64,000 nucleotides of DNA from Tubiluchus corallicola (GCA_030141605.1 JAQGDQ010000131.1:310001-374000); one strand, 5' to 3'. Shown: positions 1 through 14,511, counted from the stretch's first letter. Translations and numbers: made by a program. The notes: a model not told the origin generated them from the sequence alone.

Positions 1-303
1 GTACGAACTTTTCCCTGTACTATATTTTCTTAGTGCAAAAACTTCCTTTTACCACACTTTCTTAGTACTAAAGATTCTTGGAACCATATTTTCCTTCTAT
101 CAAACATTCCCTTATAATAGCTTTTTCTAGTACCAAAAATGCCTTGTACTTAAAAACCATAATACCAAACGTACCTGTACTAATATTGCCATGTACTAAC
201 AATTCCTCATATGTACCAAATTTTGCCAGTACCAAACTTTCCTCGAACCAAATTCAACAGAACCAAACTTGCCGGTATGAAACTTACTTGTACCCAACTA
301 TAT
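1..303. repeat. Degenerate 15-18 bp tandem repeat, cut by window edge
   Basis: About 17-18 diverged units run from the left edge. Each begins with a GTACCAAA-like or GTACTAAA-like core followed by a T-rich CTTTCCT or TTGCC-like half. Unit length drifts between about 15 and 18 bases. The array stops at about 303, where ordinary AT-rich sequence begins. It continues off the left edge, so its full size is unknown. The short open frames that cross it are by-products of the repeat. Confidence 0.75.
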
Positions 304-3300
304 CTACTACATCACTATATTTTTCACTTTTACTGATATAAATTGGTTTACAATTAGGAATAAACAGTTACATCTTTCGCATATTTTCGCGGAAAAGTAT
401 AGACATTTTCTCATAGTTTTGGTGTTTTTTATTCTTTTCAATGCGGGATAATCATTCCTGACACACTTAGTATAAAAAGAAAAACAAAATCGGTGAAACA
501 ACAAAATTAGTGATTTTTACATTGTAAGACACTGCAGTGGAATATATATAATGGTTTATGAAATAAAACCCCTACTATTACCTACTATTAAGTTCATTTA
601 AGCAAATATACTTTTATATTAAGTCGAGCTACGTAATGTGCATCGGGTATACAATATGTAATGAGATCCTGGAAATGTGGACTACTTGACAAGCTATAAC
701 GTTAAAGGCAAAGGCAGCTTGGAAAAACACAGGAAACAAAAATCTATAAAGGGAAAATTATAGCGGCCTAGCCTTTATTAATCTGCACATTATTAGAGAG
801 TCGTATACTGTAATTGAGTTTCCCTAGCTTGCATTTACGTTTATTAAGAGCACACAGCTTGCAGGCGAATACAGGACAGTCAGATCTATCACTGACTGCA
901 CAGGCCACATAAAGCCAACTAAATTAATAACTATACATCTCAGAATGTTTAGAGATAGCCAAACCGTGCTTGTATCGTTAGCGTCTTATACACGTTTCAC
1001 ATCGCAAATGTAAATCATTTTGAAAAAAAGATATTAAACCGCGTTGAAAACTTTCTCAGAACGGCTTGAGATCACACGGGAGCCCTAAACGTTTTCAGAA
1101 TGTTTTCATAAAAAATGACCAAACCATATTAAATCGTTTTGGAGGGTAGACCTAAGTTTAAAACACCCTCAAGCCATTTTGCATTAAAATCCTTCGAGCC
1201 GACAACCTTATGCAAGCAAATGGGAATAAAAAAATCCCATCTTCTCTTTGTTTCTCTCAGTGACCGCGTGAATAGTCAATGGCGAAAACGTTTTGAAACC
1301 GTTTTGCCATGTGAAAAAGATGCCTGCATGTCCTGTCATAATGTTCTTAAACAGCTACTGTGAGATAAACAATTATTTATTGATTACGTGAAACGGATTG
1401 TCATTCAGTCATTCTAAATTAAATTTTTGCATTATTGTCATTGGAACATGACGTTGTCGATCAGAGCAGTCGTCTTGCCAGTATTTAATAGTTTTTTATA
1501 CATTTTTGGACGTACAAGTTTTGTTCTAAGGAAATAGTAGTCCCAAATCTGACCCCCAAGATTAACTTTTGCGCTTACCACAATGCTCTGCTTTAGCAGC
1601 TGTCTGTTGTCTGTTGACAGAAGACTGTTCTTCTACGTCTTCTACGTCTGTTAGAGATTCAATGACGAAGATGACGGAGATGACGAATGACAGTCTGTTG
1701 AGCCAATTGGGTGTAGGTGGACAGGATGTAGTTGGGAGAGAATTTCCATTATTGCTGTGGGCGGAAATGAAGGTTTTTTGTGGAGGAGTTCTCGTCGATG
1801 ACATGGATGTTGACAACAGCTCACTGTTTTCTTACGGTCACACGGCCAGAAGAATACTTGAAAAATATTTCTTGGAAGTGACAATTTTTTTGAGTCAACC
1901 TTCAACCGTTGGCTTTAAAGTGTTACGTGCTTCCTGGAATTTTACTTCAGTTCTCGTCTTACCATGATATTGCTCTTGTGCGAAAGAAGAATCTGTTGAG
2001 AGTTCATCAATGACGTTTAAGCTGGTTGGCCTAAATTGCTTGTTTGTAACGAAAGTGCTTCTTCCATTAATGAAGATGTCACTCTCATGGGATGGGATTT
2101 CTTTGTGGAATTCAAGGCATACCAGATAAACTTTACTCTCATTTGAAGTACCGTTAAATTAACAGTTACTACAGAAGTTGGCTGCGAGCAATTTAACTAA
2201 ACAGTTATGGTCGGTGCACATCATCCCATGACGCAGTGGTGGCTTTGGCGATTCAGGTGGACCACAGGGCCGGAGAAGTGATTGTTTTCATGCGGGGATT
2301 CACATTTGTTAGAGGTACGACAGTCATAGCTGTATTAGATTAAGAGGCAGTTAGTATAGCGGGAAACTTTCTTATTAGTTGAACTGAATTGATCGTTTGA
2401 TCGTTGGCAGTATTATACTCCGTGATTATACTGAAATTGAATTTGTTGTCAACGCTTTTGGAACATCTAATTCTGCACCACGGAACTTAGCGCCTGCACT
2501 TAACAGAGTTTCATTACTTGACGCAACAATGACAATTTGTATAATTACTTTGTATTCTGGATTGAAATTTAAATTGAAAATTTTATTTAAAACTGGATTA
2601 TAAAATAAAAACGCAAGCTCGTTAGACTAAGCCTGAATAGGTGGAGCTAATCTTTCATGTGGAGCTAAGTAAAATTAATCGAAAAATTAGATCTTCTGAT
2701 CGACTGTTTATAATAAAATTATAACTTTATATACATTGAAACTATAAAACTAGGCAGAATAACATACAGAAATACGCACGAAATATAAACCCACTACAAA
2801 AAAACATAATACGGAACAAATCACATTATAGAAGCTTTCCTTTTGCAAGCCTTCCTTACAGAATCTTATTACATCGGGTTGCGATTCAGCGAGAAAAAAA
2901 ATACAAAATGACCCATATTGTGCGTAAAGTGTTATAAAATTGTATCTTACGCCTTGAAAGTTAAAATTTGCATTAAACTTTCAGGGATTGGCGATTTTTG
3001 ACAAATCTTGGTATGAAATGTATGCTTTATACGAAGACACAATTGACTTGTTTACAAATGATGATCAGTAATTCTATTTTCCCAACAACAATATTTCATA
3101 CAAGAAGAACTAAAGAGATTTCACACCTATAAAATAATGTATATTAATATATAGATAAGATATACATTAAAATGTGTTTGCCTATTCATAACTAATTGAT
3201 ATACATTAACAGATCGTACATTTAAAATGTATAATAACAACTGATTATATGATACTAATAGGTTGAATATTTAAAATGTGTAGTAATAACTCATTATGAG

Positions 3301-4289
3301 ATTTTAATAAGTTTGACATCTGTTACTGAAAATGTCAATAAAACAATAGGGAATGCCTTAAAATGCAAAATTATAGAGTAACCACAATAAAATACAGAAA
3401 GGTGCCCTCCCTATGACCGAAGTAAATAAATAACAAATAACTGATGTAATCATGTTGTAAACTGTTTACTGAGTTTTGAAAATAAACCAACTACTGCTAA
3501 TATGCCGAGAGTATTCCAAGTCTTTCTGATTATTTGAAGCATTATTCATTTTTTTCTCGACCAACAGCTCTCTATTCGCCAAAATGTCAGTAAAATCCGT
3601 CGACTTTTTGGATGAGCACAACGAAGGAGCGGACAAACGGATAGATAAAGAAACACGCAACTGTCTGATTTGTGGAGAATAACATTTTGTGTTATTAACC
3701 ATATATGGTAACCTAGGCTAGACTGCATTAGATGCTAATAAAAAGGTCAGTGACGACATGGTTGCTAAGGCTAATGCTGTTTTGTGGCCGGCCCTAAACA
3801 ATTTACCCAATTAATTCCCAAGTTCTCTAGATCAGCTCTGATAGAACCAACTAACTAACTAACGATAGAATAAATGATAGAAGGAACGCATGAACAACCA
3901 TATAAGTGAAGAGGCAAACAAGCAAGCAGGTGAGTAATAACATAGGTGTAAATACATAACCTGCACGGGAATTTCTCGGTGGAAACAATGATCAAAACGC
4001 TGATTGAATAAGGAAACACAAGCTGAAAAAAGCAAAATATGTTTAATGGATTCTGAAACTTCACATCAATGGATTCTAAAATTCCATATCCCCATTCAAC
4101 GGATTCAGAACTCCGCGTCCAAAATCTGATTTTGTATTACAGAATTCCCTGAAGACTAATAGCAAATATCCTGAAATTGTGTTCCTGTCGCAGCTGTTTA
4201 GTGTGATGAATATATTGTATCAAAGACAGCTCACACAATGACAAGGCGCTGATATTGATACCATTACTACTATTAGTTTCTAGTAGCAA

Positions 4290-4293
<4 letters not shown>
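304..4293. other. Unannotated AT-rich DNA
   Basis: No convincing gene, RNA or mobile element was recognised. A GC-richer stretch at about 1560-2330 includes a GA-rich trinucleotide-like patch at 1650-1700 and some open frames, but none resembles a known protein. They lack splice context that I can defend. Short exons of a split gene cannot be excluded. Confidence 0.5.
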
Positions 4294-4382
<89 letters not shown>

Positions 4383-4405
4383 CCTCTCTCTCTCTCTCTC
4401 TCTCC

Positions 4406-4475
<70 letters not shown>

Positions 4476-4515
4476 TCATTCTCCCCCTTTCTCCCTCACC
4501 CTACCACTCTCTCGT
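4294..4515. repeat. (CT)n microsatellite
   Basis: Nearly pure CT dinucleotides run to about 4478, with single interruptions (a CCCC patch at 4381, a CCG at 4424, an AT at 4461). A decaying CT/C-rich tail continues to about 4515. On the other strand it is (GA)n. It is long enough to be length-polymorphic and to form triplex or H-DNA-like structures. The Ser/Leu-repeat and Arg/Glu-repeat open frames over it are artefacts. Confidence 0.97.
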
Positions 4516-7500
4516 TCTAGTCGTTTAGCTTCACTGCATGAAATTTATTATTAATTTATTAAACTATTAAAAACATCTGCGACTATTAAGAAAGCAATAT
4601 TTTACTACAGTTGACGATACAGTTGATCAAAGAATTTTTTCCCCGCTGAAAATAATATAACCGTCGAAAAAACTGGCCAAATCTCGGACGGTGACATGTT
4701 TTCCGAAAAACAGCACTAAAAATTTTACGTTGACCGTTAGATACCCCCCAACAGAGAACGAAGTTGTGTAGTCTCATGTGCGGACACGGTTCATCAACAA
4801 AATTAATAGCTGCTTCATTATTATTACTTGCAGCCAGCATGTCTCAGCGGGATACTGCTTACTATTAACCACATCGTAATTATAGCAGTAATGGTCCAAA
4901 GCACTTTCGCTAGAGGTGCTACTTTATCAAAGTTTCTTCTCGACGTGGTTATAATTACTGCAGTATCTTAAGAGAATTCGTACGTATGTTCAGAGATTAC
5001 AGTCCCACTACTCTTCTGTTTGATTACTGCCAGCTAAATTGCTTTGTTGCCATTAACGTTCGCGATGCGGTTAGGGAAGCTCGCATAAAAAACTGCCAAT
5101 AGACTAAATTTAAAAATCCCAAATATATATATATATATATATCCAAACTCCAAAGGTACATCAAACACGAGCACTGACTGTTGCCAGAGGTTCAACTGCT
5201 GCAGTGCTGAGATGTTTGAAAGATTGTTCGCAGGTGACAAAATACTTACAACAACAAAGGTCATAAAACTGCTTAGATGGACAAAGGCAATCGACGGAAA
5301 TTCAAAAACTGCTTTGTGCAGAGATGTCTGTATCCAAACACTAATACCACAACCCAAACATTGCCATATAAAGATATATAGAGTAATACTTAGATTGAGC
5401 AAAACTGTTCATAGAGGTTAAAACATAACATATAGAGGCATCTAAAAACTGCCTACAGGCGTCCAAAGACTACGCTGGAAGAAATTTAGACAGTGTTATA
5501 GTCGTAAATAGTTCATCAAAATAAACTTTCTTACTCTTTTCTCAGCAGCCTTACACACTCGTACTCGTGACATTTCTTAATTCTTTAATTGGTATATTTT
5601 TTGAGATTGGAGGAACCATTTCGAGCACTTATTCGAAAGGCAGGCGCTTGCTCATTAACCTTAAAATAAATGGCTCTTCCAATTTTAGAAAATACAAGTC
5701 TTTCATGTTTTTCCTAGCCAACACTTCTGTCATTATTATTCTGAATTGTCTGGAAACCTCTCAAGAAAAGTCGACATACCAGAGGTCCAAACGCTACCCA
5801 AAATTAAGATGAATTACACATTTGTTATAATGTTTAAATGTTCACTATCGTTGTCGTCTAAACAAAAATGATTTTAAAGGTGACTGAATAGTGACATTCT
5901 ACTGGTAACTGAATGTTCGCACTAGCTATGATGTTTATTATTTAATTAACAACTTGGCCGCTTGAGTAACACGCATGACCATTTAATCTACGGGATTAAA
6001 TCAATGTCTAACCTCTCTAAGGCTTAATTCTTGCTTCCCGCCAATGCTTCAGCTTTCAGGACGATCTTTTTTTGCTCTCAACATTTATTGTAGGAGTAAT
6101 TCTAGAAAACGCTTAACCGACCAGCCGACGCCGATTGACCGAGTGAAGGATCTGAAGGACTTACTTTTAATGCCATGAAATTTGTACCAGATTACCAGAT
6201 TTCGATAAAGTTAACGTCGTTGTTCGGAATTTGAAGCAGACGTGTTAGTTTTGCTGAAGTCAACCAAACAGTTGCAAGCTTATTGACAACTAAACGAGGT
6301 CAGCATCTATAGCGCATAGGAGCGGTTGATGGTTCGTATTGGGATATCATTACAAGCCTTAACAAGTATAAAAGTCTAAAGTGAAAGTTTTAAAGTTTGA
6401 TACTGCCGTTGGACGTCCAAATTCAATAAAAAAAACTACATAAATGGTAACCGATGTTCAAAGTCTATCAGCAAGTAATTAAGTTTTAAAGAGCATGTCA
6501 GACATCTAAGGAGTAACAAATTCTTATTAGGTGTCCGAAATTTTATAAAACAAGTTTATCGGGATTTTACCATAACCTCGTTTGAACTGTTGAAACGTTT
6601 CTCCTGTTTGACAGCACAAGAGCGAAATTGCGATATTTACTATAATTACTGGATTAACAATTCAGCTTTTATGGACATCGTAAAGCCAATAACTAATAAT
6701 ATTGCGACATTGCTAAACTATGATGGGAGCTAATAAATTCAAAGTGAAAATGGAATAAAGTGCAAGCACACCAATTAAGCCCTGTGTTCTCGTCATGTTA
6801 TACAAGTGAACAGCAGCTATATTCTTGGAAAATATGGTTCTTTTTAGTCAAATTTGTTTGATACTCGTATGTGTACAATTACTGATATCTGGTCAACAGG
6901 GCCGATAAAAACAATACACAATATACATGTAGGTATACAATATATATATAGATAAGCAATTAAACAATTATAGAATACAGGCCTACGTGTACTGAATGAC
7001 TGTGCCGATATCACGTGAGGACTTTGTGACTAGACTAGATTAGACTACAACTTTGGTCGGTTCGCTATCCTTTTTATCCATTGCTGACACTAGTCCTATT
7101 GTTTATCTGTGTATACTAATATTTCTGCAAACGTCTGGATGTGAATATTGTGTTTTTTATAACTTGATTGAGAAAAATACATTTCAACTCAGTTCAGTTC
7201 AGTTCATCTTCATATTTGTTGTAGTAGCGTCAAATTTCTAGCACTTTTAGTTTTATGGCTTGTAGCTTCAAATATAAAGGGAATATGTATATGTATAGTG
7301 CTCCCCTGTTCTCCTTTGTTCTAGTGCGAAAATGTTTTCAATGGCGAAAATAGATGTTCCAATCGGAAACTTAAAATATGGTGCTGGTGATTTATTACGC
7401 TAATTCTTCTAAGATGGGTGTTGCGTTTTTTACGTCACGATTCTGTGCTTTTCAATGATCTTAGATTTGTGCTCATTTTATTTCGACTCCAAAATCTCAA

Positions 7501-8768
7501 TACTTTACCTTAAAGGAAAACCAGACAATTGATTAGACTCAAACTCATTTTAATTTAATGTCCAAAATATGCATTTTCTTGCCTTTAAAGTTAGCAGTTG
7601 TTTCTAATATTTGAATAATTACCTTTGAAATTTAATTAACGGCAACCGAACACAGCAATCGCTTACTTCACAAACTAACCACAGTTATGGGAGGCATCTT
7701 CCCTGTGCGTGCTGCACGTTTGTGTAAGCGAAAACGGCTATAAGACGCTGCTATGGTGTCACGAAAATGAGCTCTACGTCACACTGACATTACGGACGAA
7801 AACTGCAGTTCATGATCATGCTATATTGATCGGCCATTTGTCGTGCCTATTTGTCGGCCACGCGAATGTGACAAAAAGGAACCACTGCCAGTCTTAGCCG
7901 CGTATAGCTTTAAAAGTTTAACAAAATTTAACTCCGAGGTAGTGACTGTTTAATATAAACTTTGATTTAAAAAAACTGTTGTAGTTTTCAATATTTACAG
8001 CAATATTTACGTTATTTTGAATTAATATCTACACAGTCGTCCGGTTTTCCTTTAACCACACTCTTTAACTCTGAACTTTTTTAAATTTATCTTCAAGTCT
8101 ATATGTTTCGCATCTGTTTTGCTTATGTCATCTACACACAGTCTTTTTAGATTGACACCAATCTTTTTAAAAAGTTTGTAAATGTTAACTTTCTATCATC
8201 AAGTCTTTGTTTTACTGGCAAAAGGTCCGCTTCTATTCCCACCTTGTGGATTTAGTTAAGAGTATTAGAAATCTTTGATTCGGATTTCCACTCAGAAAAA
8301 CAAGAAATCTGGAATGGAGAACCTCCAGAAGAACCCCAACAAATATTAGATTCTATTTGCCTTTGATCAGAGATCCTAGGAATTTTCACCACAGACCACT
8401 CCTTAACAACGATAAAAATTCTTAACCAATGATCAATTTTAAAAGACAAAAGACCAATAAAAAATAAATTTAGAAAAACTCAAGGATGAAGATATTTAAA
8501 CAACATTATAAGTGCATAAGTTAAATCTACAGATTTGAAGTAATAAAAAATGCTAGGTAAAATAGAGAAGCCTGATAAAAGAAGATCAAATTTTCTTCTA
8601 AAACAAAATGGAAAATATTATGGAAAAGCAGCAGCCATTCGGTCAAGCACTATTGAATTCAAAAAACAAAATTCATTAATGTAAAAGTGCAAATGAAATT
8701 GACAAACATAGAAAGAAGGACAAATGAATTAGCAGAAGAATTGGAACAATCGAAAAACGATTCATTTT
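4516..8768. other. Unannotated AT-rich DNA with a short (AT)n
   Basis: A clean AT dinucleotide run lies at 5122-5142. Short phrases of the type GAGGCATCTAAAAACTGCC and GGCGTCCAAAGACT recur loosely at 5190-5480 and again near 5780 and 6410. This may be a very old tandem repeat, but it is too diverged to define a unit. No gene was recognised. Confidence 0.5.
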
Positions 8769-8935
8769 GCAACAACTGACTGATTGAGTCACTGGCCGAC
8801 CGATTCTCGAACAACCAACTTACCAACCGACTGATAACTAACTGACCTGACAGACTTATTGACTGACTGGTTTGCTTGTCTGTTTGCATGTCTGGTTGGC
8901 TGACGTTTTTGGTTGACAGACTGGCAGTTCATCAA
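8769..8935. repeat. Degenerate GACT/ACCA tetranucleotide tract
   Basis: The stretch is built from variants of CTGACTGATTGA, CCAACCGACTGA and TTGCTTGTCTGT, with a clear 4-base rhythm but no perfect run. It is best read as a decayed tetranucleotide microsatellite. A similar decayed tract lies at 31650-31760. Confidence 0.6.
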
Positions 8936-9274
8936 GTGACATTTGAGTAACTTGTAATAAAGTGAGATTTTTGTTTGCCATTTTGATTTGACATATTCAC
9001 TTAGGCACGTACCTACAAAAGAAAGGCAAGTGCGTGCTTAATAATTCCAGCTGACAATTTATTGATCAAAGCAGCTAAGCTTTCCCAGCTAGCTAGCACA
9101 TAAAAAGCCAAATTATTCAGTCGGTTGCCGTGCAGAAACTGAGCTGAGTCAATCATTACGTAAGATGAGTTGCTGAATGTAGGCTTAAGTGTGAGTATTC
9201 GAGACACATGCTCTTTGCAAGCAGTTTTGCCTTCACAAATCTATGTACTGAAACAAATAACAAAAAGTAATAGC
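8936..9274. other. Unannotated stretch
   Basis: Nothing beyond ordinary AT-rich sequence was seen between two simple-repeat tracts. Confidence 0.5.
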
Positions 9275-9410
9275 AGTAATGAGGACTGCAACAGCAACGG
9301 CAATGGCAACTGCGGTGGCGGCAATAACGACAACGACAACCACAACAATGGCAACAACAACGGTAACGGCAACAGCAACAATTACTACAACAACAACAAC
9401 AACAACAAAT
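9275..9410. repeat. Imperfect (AAC)n trinucleotide tract
   Basis: AACAACGGCAACGAC-type triplets end in a pure AAC run at about 9388-9408. Translated forward it gives an Asn/Gly-rich frame, and in reverse a Cys/Val-rich frame. Both are explained by the repeat and are not called as genes. Confidence 0.85.
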
Positions 9411-10384
9411 GAAAGCTTGTGAACAAGCGGGATGAATTAACCCGTGACGAATGGCTGCCACCTTTTAAAATTGCGGCTTGTAAATCAAAGCTTATCAGTT
9501 GAGGCATCAGAACTGTGCGGGTTACAACACAGATGGTTGGAATTATTAAATATTTCAGAAAAAAAGCAGCCGAAAGTGACGACATATAAACCGATTGAAG
9601 AGCTTAATTTGGCACTTTCCGACATCTCGAAAAATTAATTAATATAGTGACCAAACTAATCTCTTTGCAGGTGCGCGTCATCAAAATCCAGTTTCTGACA
9701 TGTGCGGAAAACTATCAATTATAAGTTTCCTTGTTTTGCTTTTTCACTATCTTTCCTTTCTCAAGACGTAATTATTAATGCAATTTCTGCATTAAAAGCA
9801 TTTTCTGCGCAGTATGCTATCCTTTTGCTCTCAGTTGCACAAAGATGAAGCCATTGTTTGTTATTATTCGCTGCAACAAATAACATCCTGTTTGTTTTAC
9901 TATCATTCAGTTACACAAGCGAAACCACTTACGCTCGCCTGACAGGAAGCTGTTTCTATTCGCAAGCGATCATAACTCACTCCCTGCAATTAATGTCACC
10001 TAAAAAGTCACGAAGTCGGTCTAAATGCAGCTAAACTCGGTTAAATGAAGACGCTAGCATTGTTGAAAAATGACTTCCGTAAAATTCGATTGTTTTTATC
10101 GTTGAACACAGTCGATTCCTTAGGCTATATTCCCGCGGGAACCGTAAAACGCATTTTCTTTGACTGTTGTTCAAAACGCAAGTGACCGAGAGGTTTACGA
10201 CATAAATTATCATTTTATGCATTAAAGCCACAGTACTTTCTTTATAGTTGCAGTATAACTTCATAACCAATCATTTGCGACTCAGTAAGGTTGGGCTTTA
10301 TGCTGCCTGGTGGTGTTGGAACTGTCAAGTTACTGTTGTTTTAAATCGTCGTCGTTCTCATAGCTGTCGCTATCCTGTTGCCCT
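9411..10384. other. Unannotated stretch
   Basis: No gene, RNA or repeat family was recognised. The short open frames present have no family resemblance. Confidence 0.5.
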
Positions 10385-10475
10385 TGATTCAACTCCCCTC
10401 GTTGTTGTTGCTGCTGTCGTCGTCGTCATTGTCGTCATCGTCGCAATCGCGGTCGTAATTGTTGTGTTTCTGTCG
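10385..10475. repeat. Imperfect (GTC/GTT)n trinucleotide tract
   Basis: GTTGTTGTTGCTGCTGTCGTCGTC-type triplets give a Val/Ala/Ile-rich open frame that imitates a membrane segment. The composition is fully explained by the triplet repeat. No neighbouring coding signal supports a gene. Confidence 0.75.
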
Positions 10476-11089
10476 GTTCCTATTGCCGCGAAATAGGTAT
10501 TCTCAAAGCAGTAACTCTATGTACGTCAGCATCAAACAGAACAATGTGCTAGCATGACTCCTTACATATCTTACGGCACGTTCATTACATTAAATGTTCC
10601 TATCTGAACACTTATTATTTCCCTAACCATCCGATCTTATTAATCATCCTAAACTTGCTATAAAAATCCAAGAGTGCCAATCTGCAGTATGACAAAAGTG
10701 ACATTCGCGTACATTCCACTTTGGTGTCTAATTCGCACCAAAATCCGAGTCAAAAGTACAAGTACTGTGTATCATGACTCGTGTTTGTCTATTCTGTTTT
10801 AGATTTCAGGCTTTTTCAGCAGCAGTAGCCAGGATGCATTTTTAAATTGCTTTAGGGAGGAACACAAAAGAGACAAAATGCCGGTTCTTTGATGAACAAT
10901 TTTCAATCCTATCAACGCCACGTTGGTTGAATGAGATGTTTTCGTTTTCTGAATCAAGTATGCATTGAGTGCAGCAAAGTCTAAGCGAATTATCTAGAAT
11001 TGCGGCAGATTTTGACCATGCAAGAATGAAGAAGAGAATACAGATTGAACGGAAATTACTGAAGAACTATTTCAATCTCGTTGGACAGT
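10476..11089. other. Unannotated stretch
   Basis: Nothing recognised; ordinary AT-rich sequence. Confidence 0.5.
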
Positions 11090-11290
11090 TCGGACAGTTC
11101 TCAATCATACAATCAAAAAGAGGAGAGAAAGAGAGAAGCAAGCAGGAGTGACAAGTACAGAGATAGAAGTAGAAAACAGAAACTAACACATAAAAAAGAG
11201 AAGGAGAGAAAAAAGAGAAAGAAAAACAAAAAGATAGAAAGAAGGGACGAAAGAAACTGTAAAAGAGAAAAGTTGAGATAGGAGTGGAAG
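11090..11290. repeat. Purine-rich (GA/AAG) low-complexity tract
   Basis: The plus strand is almost entirely A and G in AGAGAAAG-type runs. The Lys/Glu-rich and, on the other strand, Ser/Phe-rich open frames are composition effects. Confidence 0.8.
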
Positions 11291-14200
11291 TGGAGTTAGT
11301 GTAAGGTTCAAAATGCCTTTGATTACGGAAGGGAAAAATTAATAATAACTTTTTACATTTATGCTTACGCACTTACTTCAGGGGAAGCAAAATGCCGTTT
11401 TATTCTTCCTCATTATGCCGGTCAGTTAGAACTTTCTGTGCTGCACTACCGTAATAGCAGCAGCAATTGTGTAATTGATGCGGTGACAGTTTCTCTCATG
11501 TCTCTAATATAGGCTATTAGTGCGGGTTTATCCATGTGCGACATCATGTTAGAAAAAATACGTAGGAGGAAGCCGCGAGAAATTAATAGGTCAATGCAAT
11601 TATACCCGTCATTTGTTATACAAAAATTATTAATGCACTTATGTCGCCACGCTAACAAAACAGCATGCTGAAAATCAGTCACGAAAGGAAGCCGAAGGAC
11701 GGTAATAATGTCAGAAGAAGTGTTCTATTCCGCGAAATCAAACATGGCCACTCACGTATTCATCACGTGATTTTCATTCCCGTCGTAGGCAGTTACAGTG
11801 TTTGTTTCAACTTTAGAGAGCAAATTTACAACCAGTTGGCTAGTTTGTGGGAAAATAAACTGACATTACGATGTGTATCTAACAACCAATCATTTGCACA
11901 GACTACTGGACACAAAAAGTCAAGGTGATTCGTGCGAAGCCCCAAATCGTACGTTGAGTAAGCATAGAGAAAGTTTTCGGTAGACTCTACAAGTAATCCG
12001 CATGGTACTGAGCAAGAATATGTAAAACAGAATAATGATAACAGTTCAGGTCGTATTTCCTATGAAATGTAGAAACTAAATCTAGTCGTTTTATACAGAC
12101 ATTGACATTTCACAAGGTTCCCGGTGTGAATTAGGATTGATGATGAATGATAATGTTGTGTACTGATGGCAGTTACGAAATTGCATGGCATTGTAGGTAT
12201 TATCTATCATAAGAAGGTACCCAAATAATCTCTGTATCTTGTTTACGTTTTCTGCCACAGGCAGTACGAGTTTGTAATTAGCAAACAAAAGAGCCTTTGT
12301 TTGCAAAAGTAGCAAACAAAAGACGTTTACCAATTCTTGGAAAAAACGTCACATTGGAAGCCCTTTTGCGCATTGGAGCATATGCATATCTAATGTATAT
12401 ATATTTTCAGCAAAGTGGCAAATAGCGAATAAGGTAGACAATTAGAAATGAAACATCTACGTTACACGTTTGTAGAAGGAACCCTAGTAAAGTTCTATAG
12501 ACGCATGTACCGTCGAAGGCTTTTGTTATAAACAATAGGGATCTTGCTATTATAATTAGTTTTATCTATCAGTGTGAATAAAACAACCAGTACGCTAGAT
12601 TGCTCGAAAGCCTGAAGCGCAGCATCAGTTTAACAAGTGACACAAAAAGACCTAAATAATAGTCTCTAGACACACAATAAGCTAGTGTAAGGAGTGCCCA
12701 CTTTTAATACGGCTAAACAAACCCACTTGTCACCCACCTTATTTCACACACCTGCAGAGCTTAATTAACGCAGGTACGTTCGGGACATATAGCTACAGCT
12801 CCCTCTAACACTGTTGTGAAAAATGCTCAACTTTTCATTAGTTAGCGGGAGAAATGTTTGCCTGGTTCTAGATTTTATTATTGTCAATTGAAATTGCAAG
12901 CGAATTAGTGGAAATACATAGTCTAATTTCGTTTATAGAAAGAAATACACAACGCTTACGTTTGAGTTGCTGATTAAACCATTTTGCTATTAAGAAAATA
13001 CGCAGTTTAGTTTAGTTTATGGCTTTGCAAGTTAGATAAAAATAACTATTTGATTAACTTTGATTAACTTTAAATAAGGACAAAACAAAATGTTTTCTTT
13101 TCTGGCCAGTTTTTATAAACCTCAATGAGATCTTCACAGTCAAAATTAATTCAAACGTGGTCAAAACCTATATTATACATCCATGTAGTATTAGATTTTT
13201 TACGCTATTTTTCTGGTTATAATCATCGTTAAAAGATGCCATTGGGACTTGTGTGACTCGGGCACTCAATATAAGGGTCGTCTATGGAATGGAACAATTA
13301 AATTTATTCCATTACCTTAGCCTAACAAACGGAAAAATACAAAAACTGGATAAATCTTGCAGACTAGCACATGAGAAAAATACAACGCAGGCATGAATGA
13401 TGTTCACGGGCAAGAGAGACTTGATATTTTCATTGCTCATTTATTGTAAAACAAGGATAAGTGACTTAGTTTCTTTATTATACTTATGTCTCTGTATTTT
13501 GTAAAGCTTTGAAACTTCGTCTCTACATTCTGTTTAAATTGAAAAGTCATGGTGTATTAACAATATACATCCTAAATTACGAATCCACTCTGAGTATGGA
13601 CTCTTGAGCGTGTTAGAAATTCACTTTTATTATACTGCTAAGTTCACAAAAATATGGAAACCTTAATGACTGTTGCCCTGTTTTCCTGTGTCTGTTTAAT
13701 GACAGCTGCTTTGCAGTCTAAACCTAACACAATTGTCGTAGTCAGGCAGAAAAAAAGGCGGTTTCATAGCACTAATTTATAACAGTTTACTAAAATTTCA
13801 TAAAACGACATCGTAACAATAAATACTCAGGTAACATATCATGCAGAGACTAATAACTCAACGATGATGCTGATACTGACTAGTAAATGCTGGTACCTCG
13901 ACACATCATGCTAAGTGCTAGTGCTAAAATGAACTAGTATAGTGTCACAATAACTAAACTTGAGTAATTAATTAAGCCCTTCTGAAATTTTGTATAATGC
14001 ATCGAATTATCACATGCCTGACTTGTGTTTTATCTCAGCCTCGCGTGACATTTATATAATAATATTTTGAGTCAAGACAAGGAAAATTTTTAGTATGGTC
14101 ATAGGTATATGGATATACCATGCTTATTCGTTATACGGTGTTGAACAAGAATAAGTTAAAAACAGAAAAACGATACGTACAATCGTTCGAAATTCGTAAT

Positions 14201-14511
14201 TTTGACATCTTTAGTTAATCTTAAGAAGACACCTGGCAGTACTTCTTTAGCTTTTGCCACAACGTTTTCTGGTAAAGTTTTCAAAAAATTTGGGAAAAAT
14301 CTCGAAGATATAGTAATATATTTGCATAGCATGTGATAGCAACGCACTGAAAGCTTAAATTGTGATTCATAGAGTTATTCATGGAAGTACATATGCAGCA
14401 ATGTAAAGCACATTGCAACTTTATTTACGTCTTCTAGACTCACAAAGCGGAAATCTTTTCAATGAAAACACGTCATCGTTACACAATTTGTGCACCTTCT
14501 CGTGAGAGTCT
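11291..14511. other. Unannotated AT-rich DNA
   Basis: I found no gene, RNA or mobile element. A small imperfect palindrome lies at about 14106-14121 (GGTATATGGATATACC). Some open frames of 60-90 codons are no longer than expected by chance in such sequence. Confidence 0.5.

Noticed and set aside
1569-1967. 132-codon plus-strand open frame
   Set aside because: It begins with TTG, has overlapping frames on the other strand of similar length, and shows no domain or family resemblance.
2240-2330. GDSGGP, the trypsin-like serine protease active-site motif, in a plus-strand frame
   Set aside because: The frame has a stop four codons upstream of the motif's start region and lacks the expected Cys before GDSGGP and the sequence after it. 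No other protease segments lie nearby, so it is a chance match.
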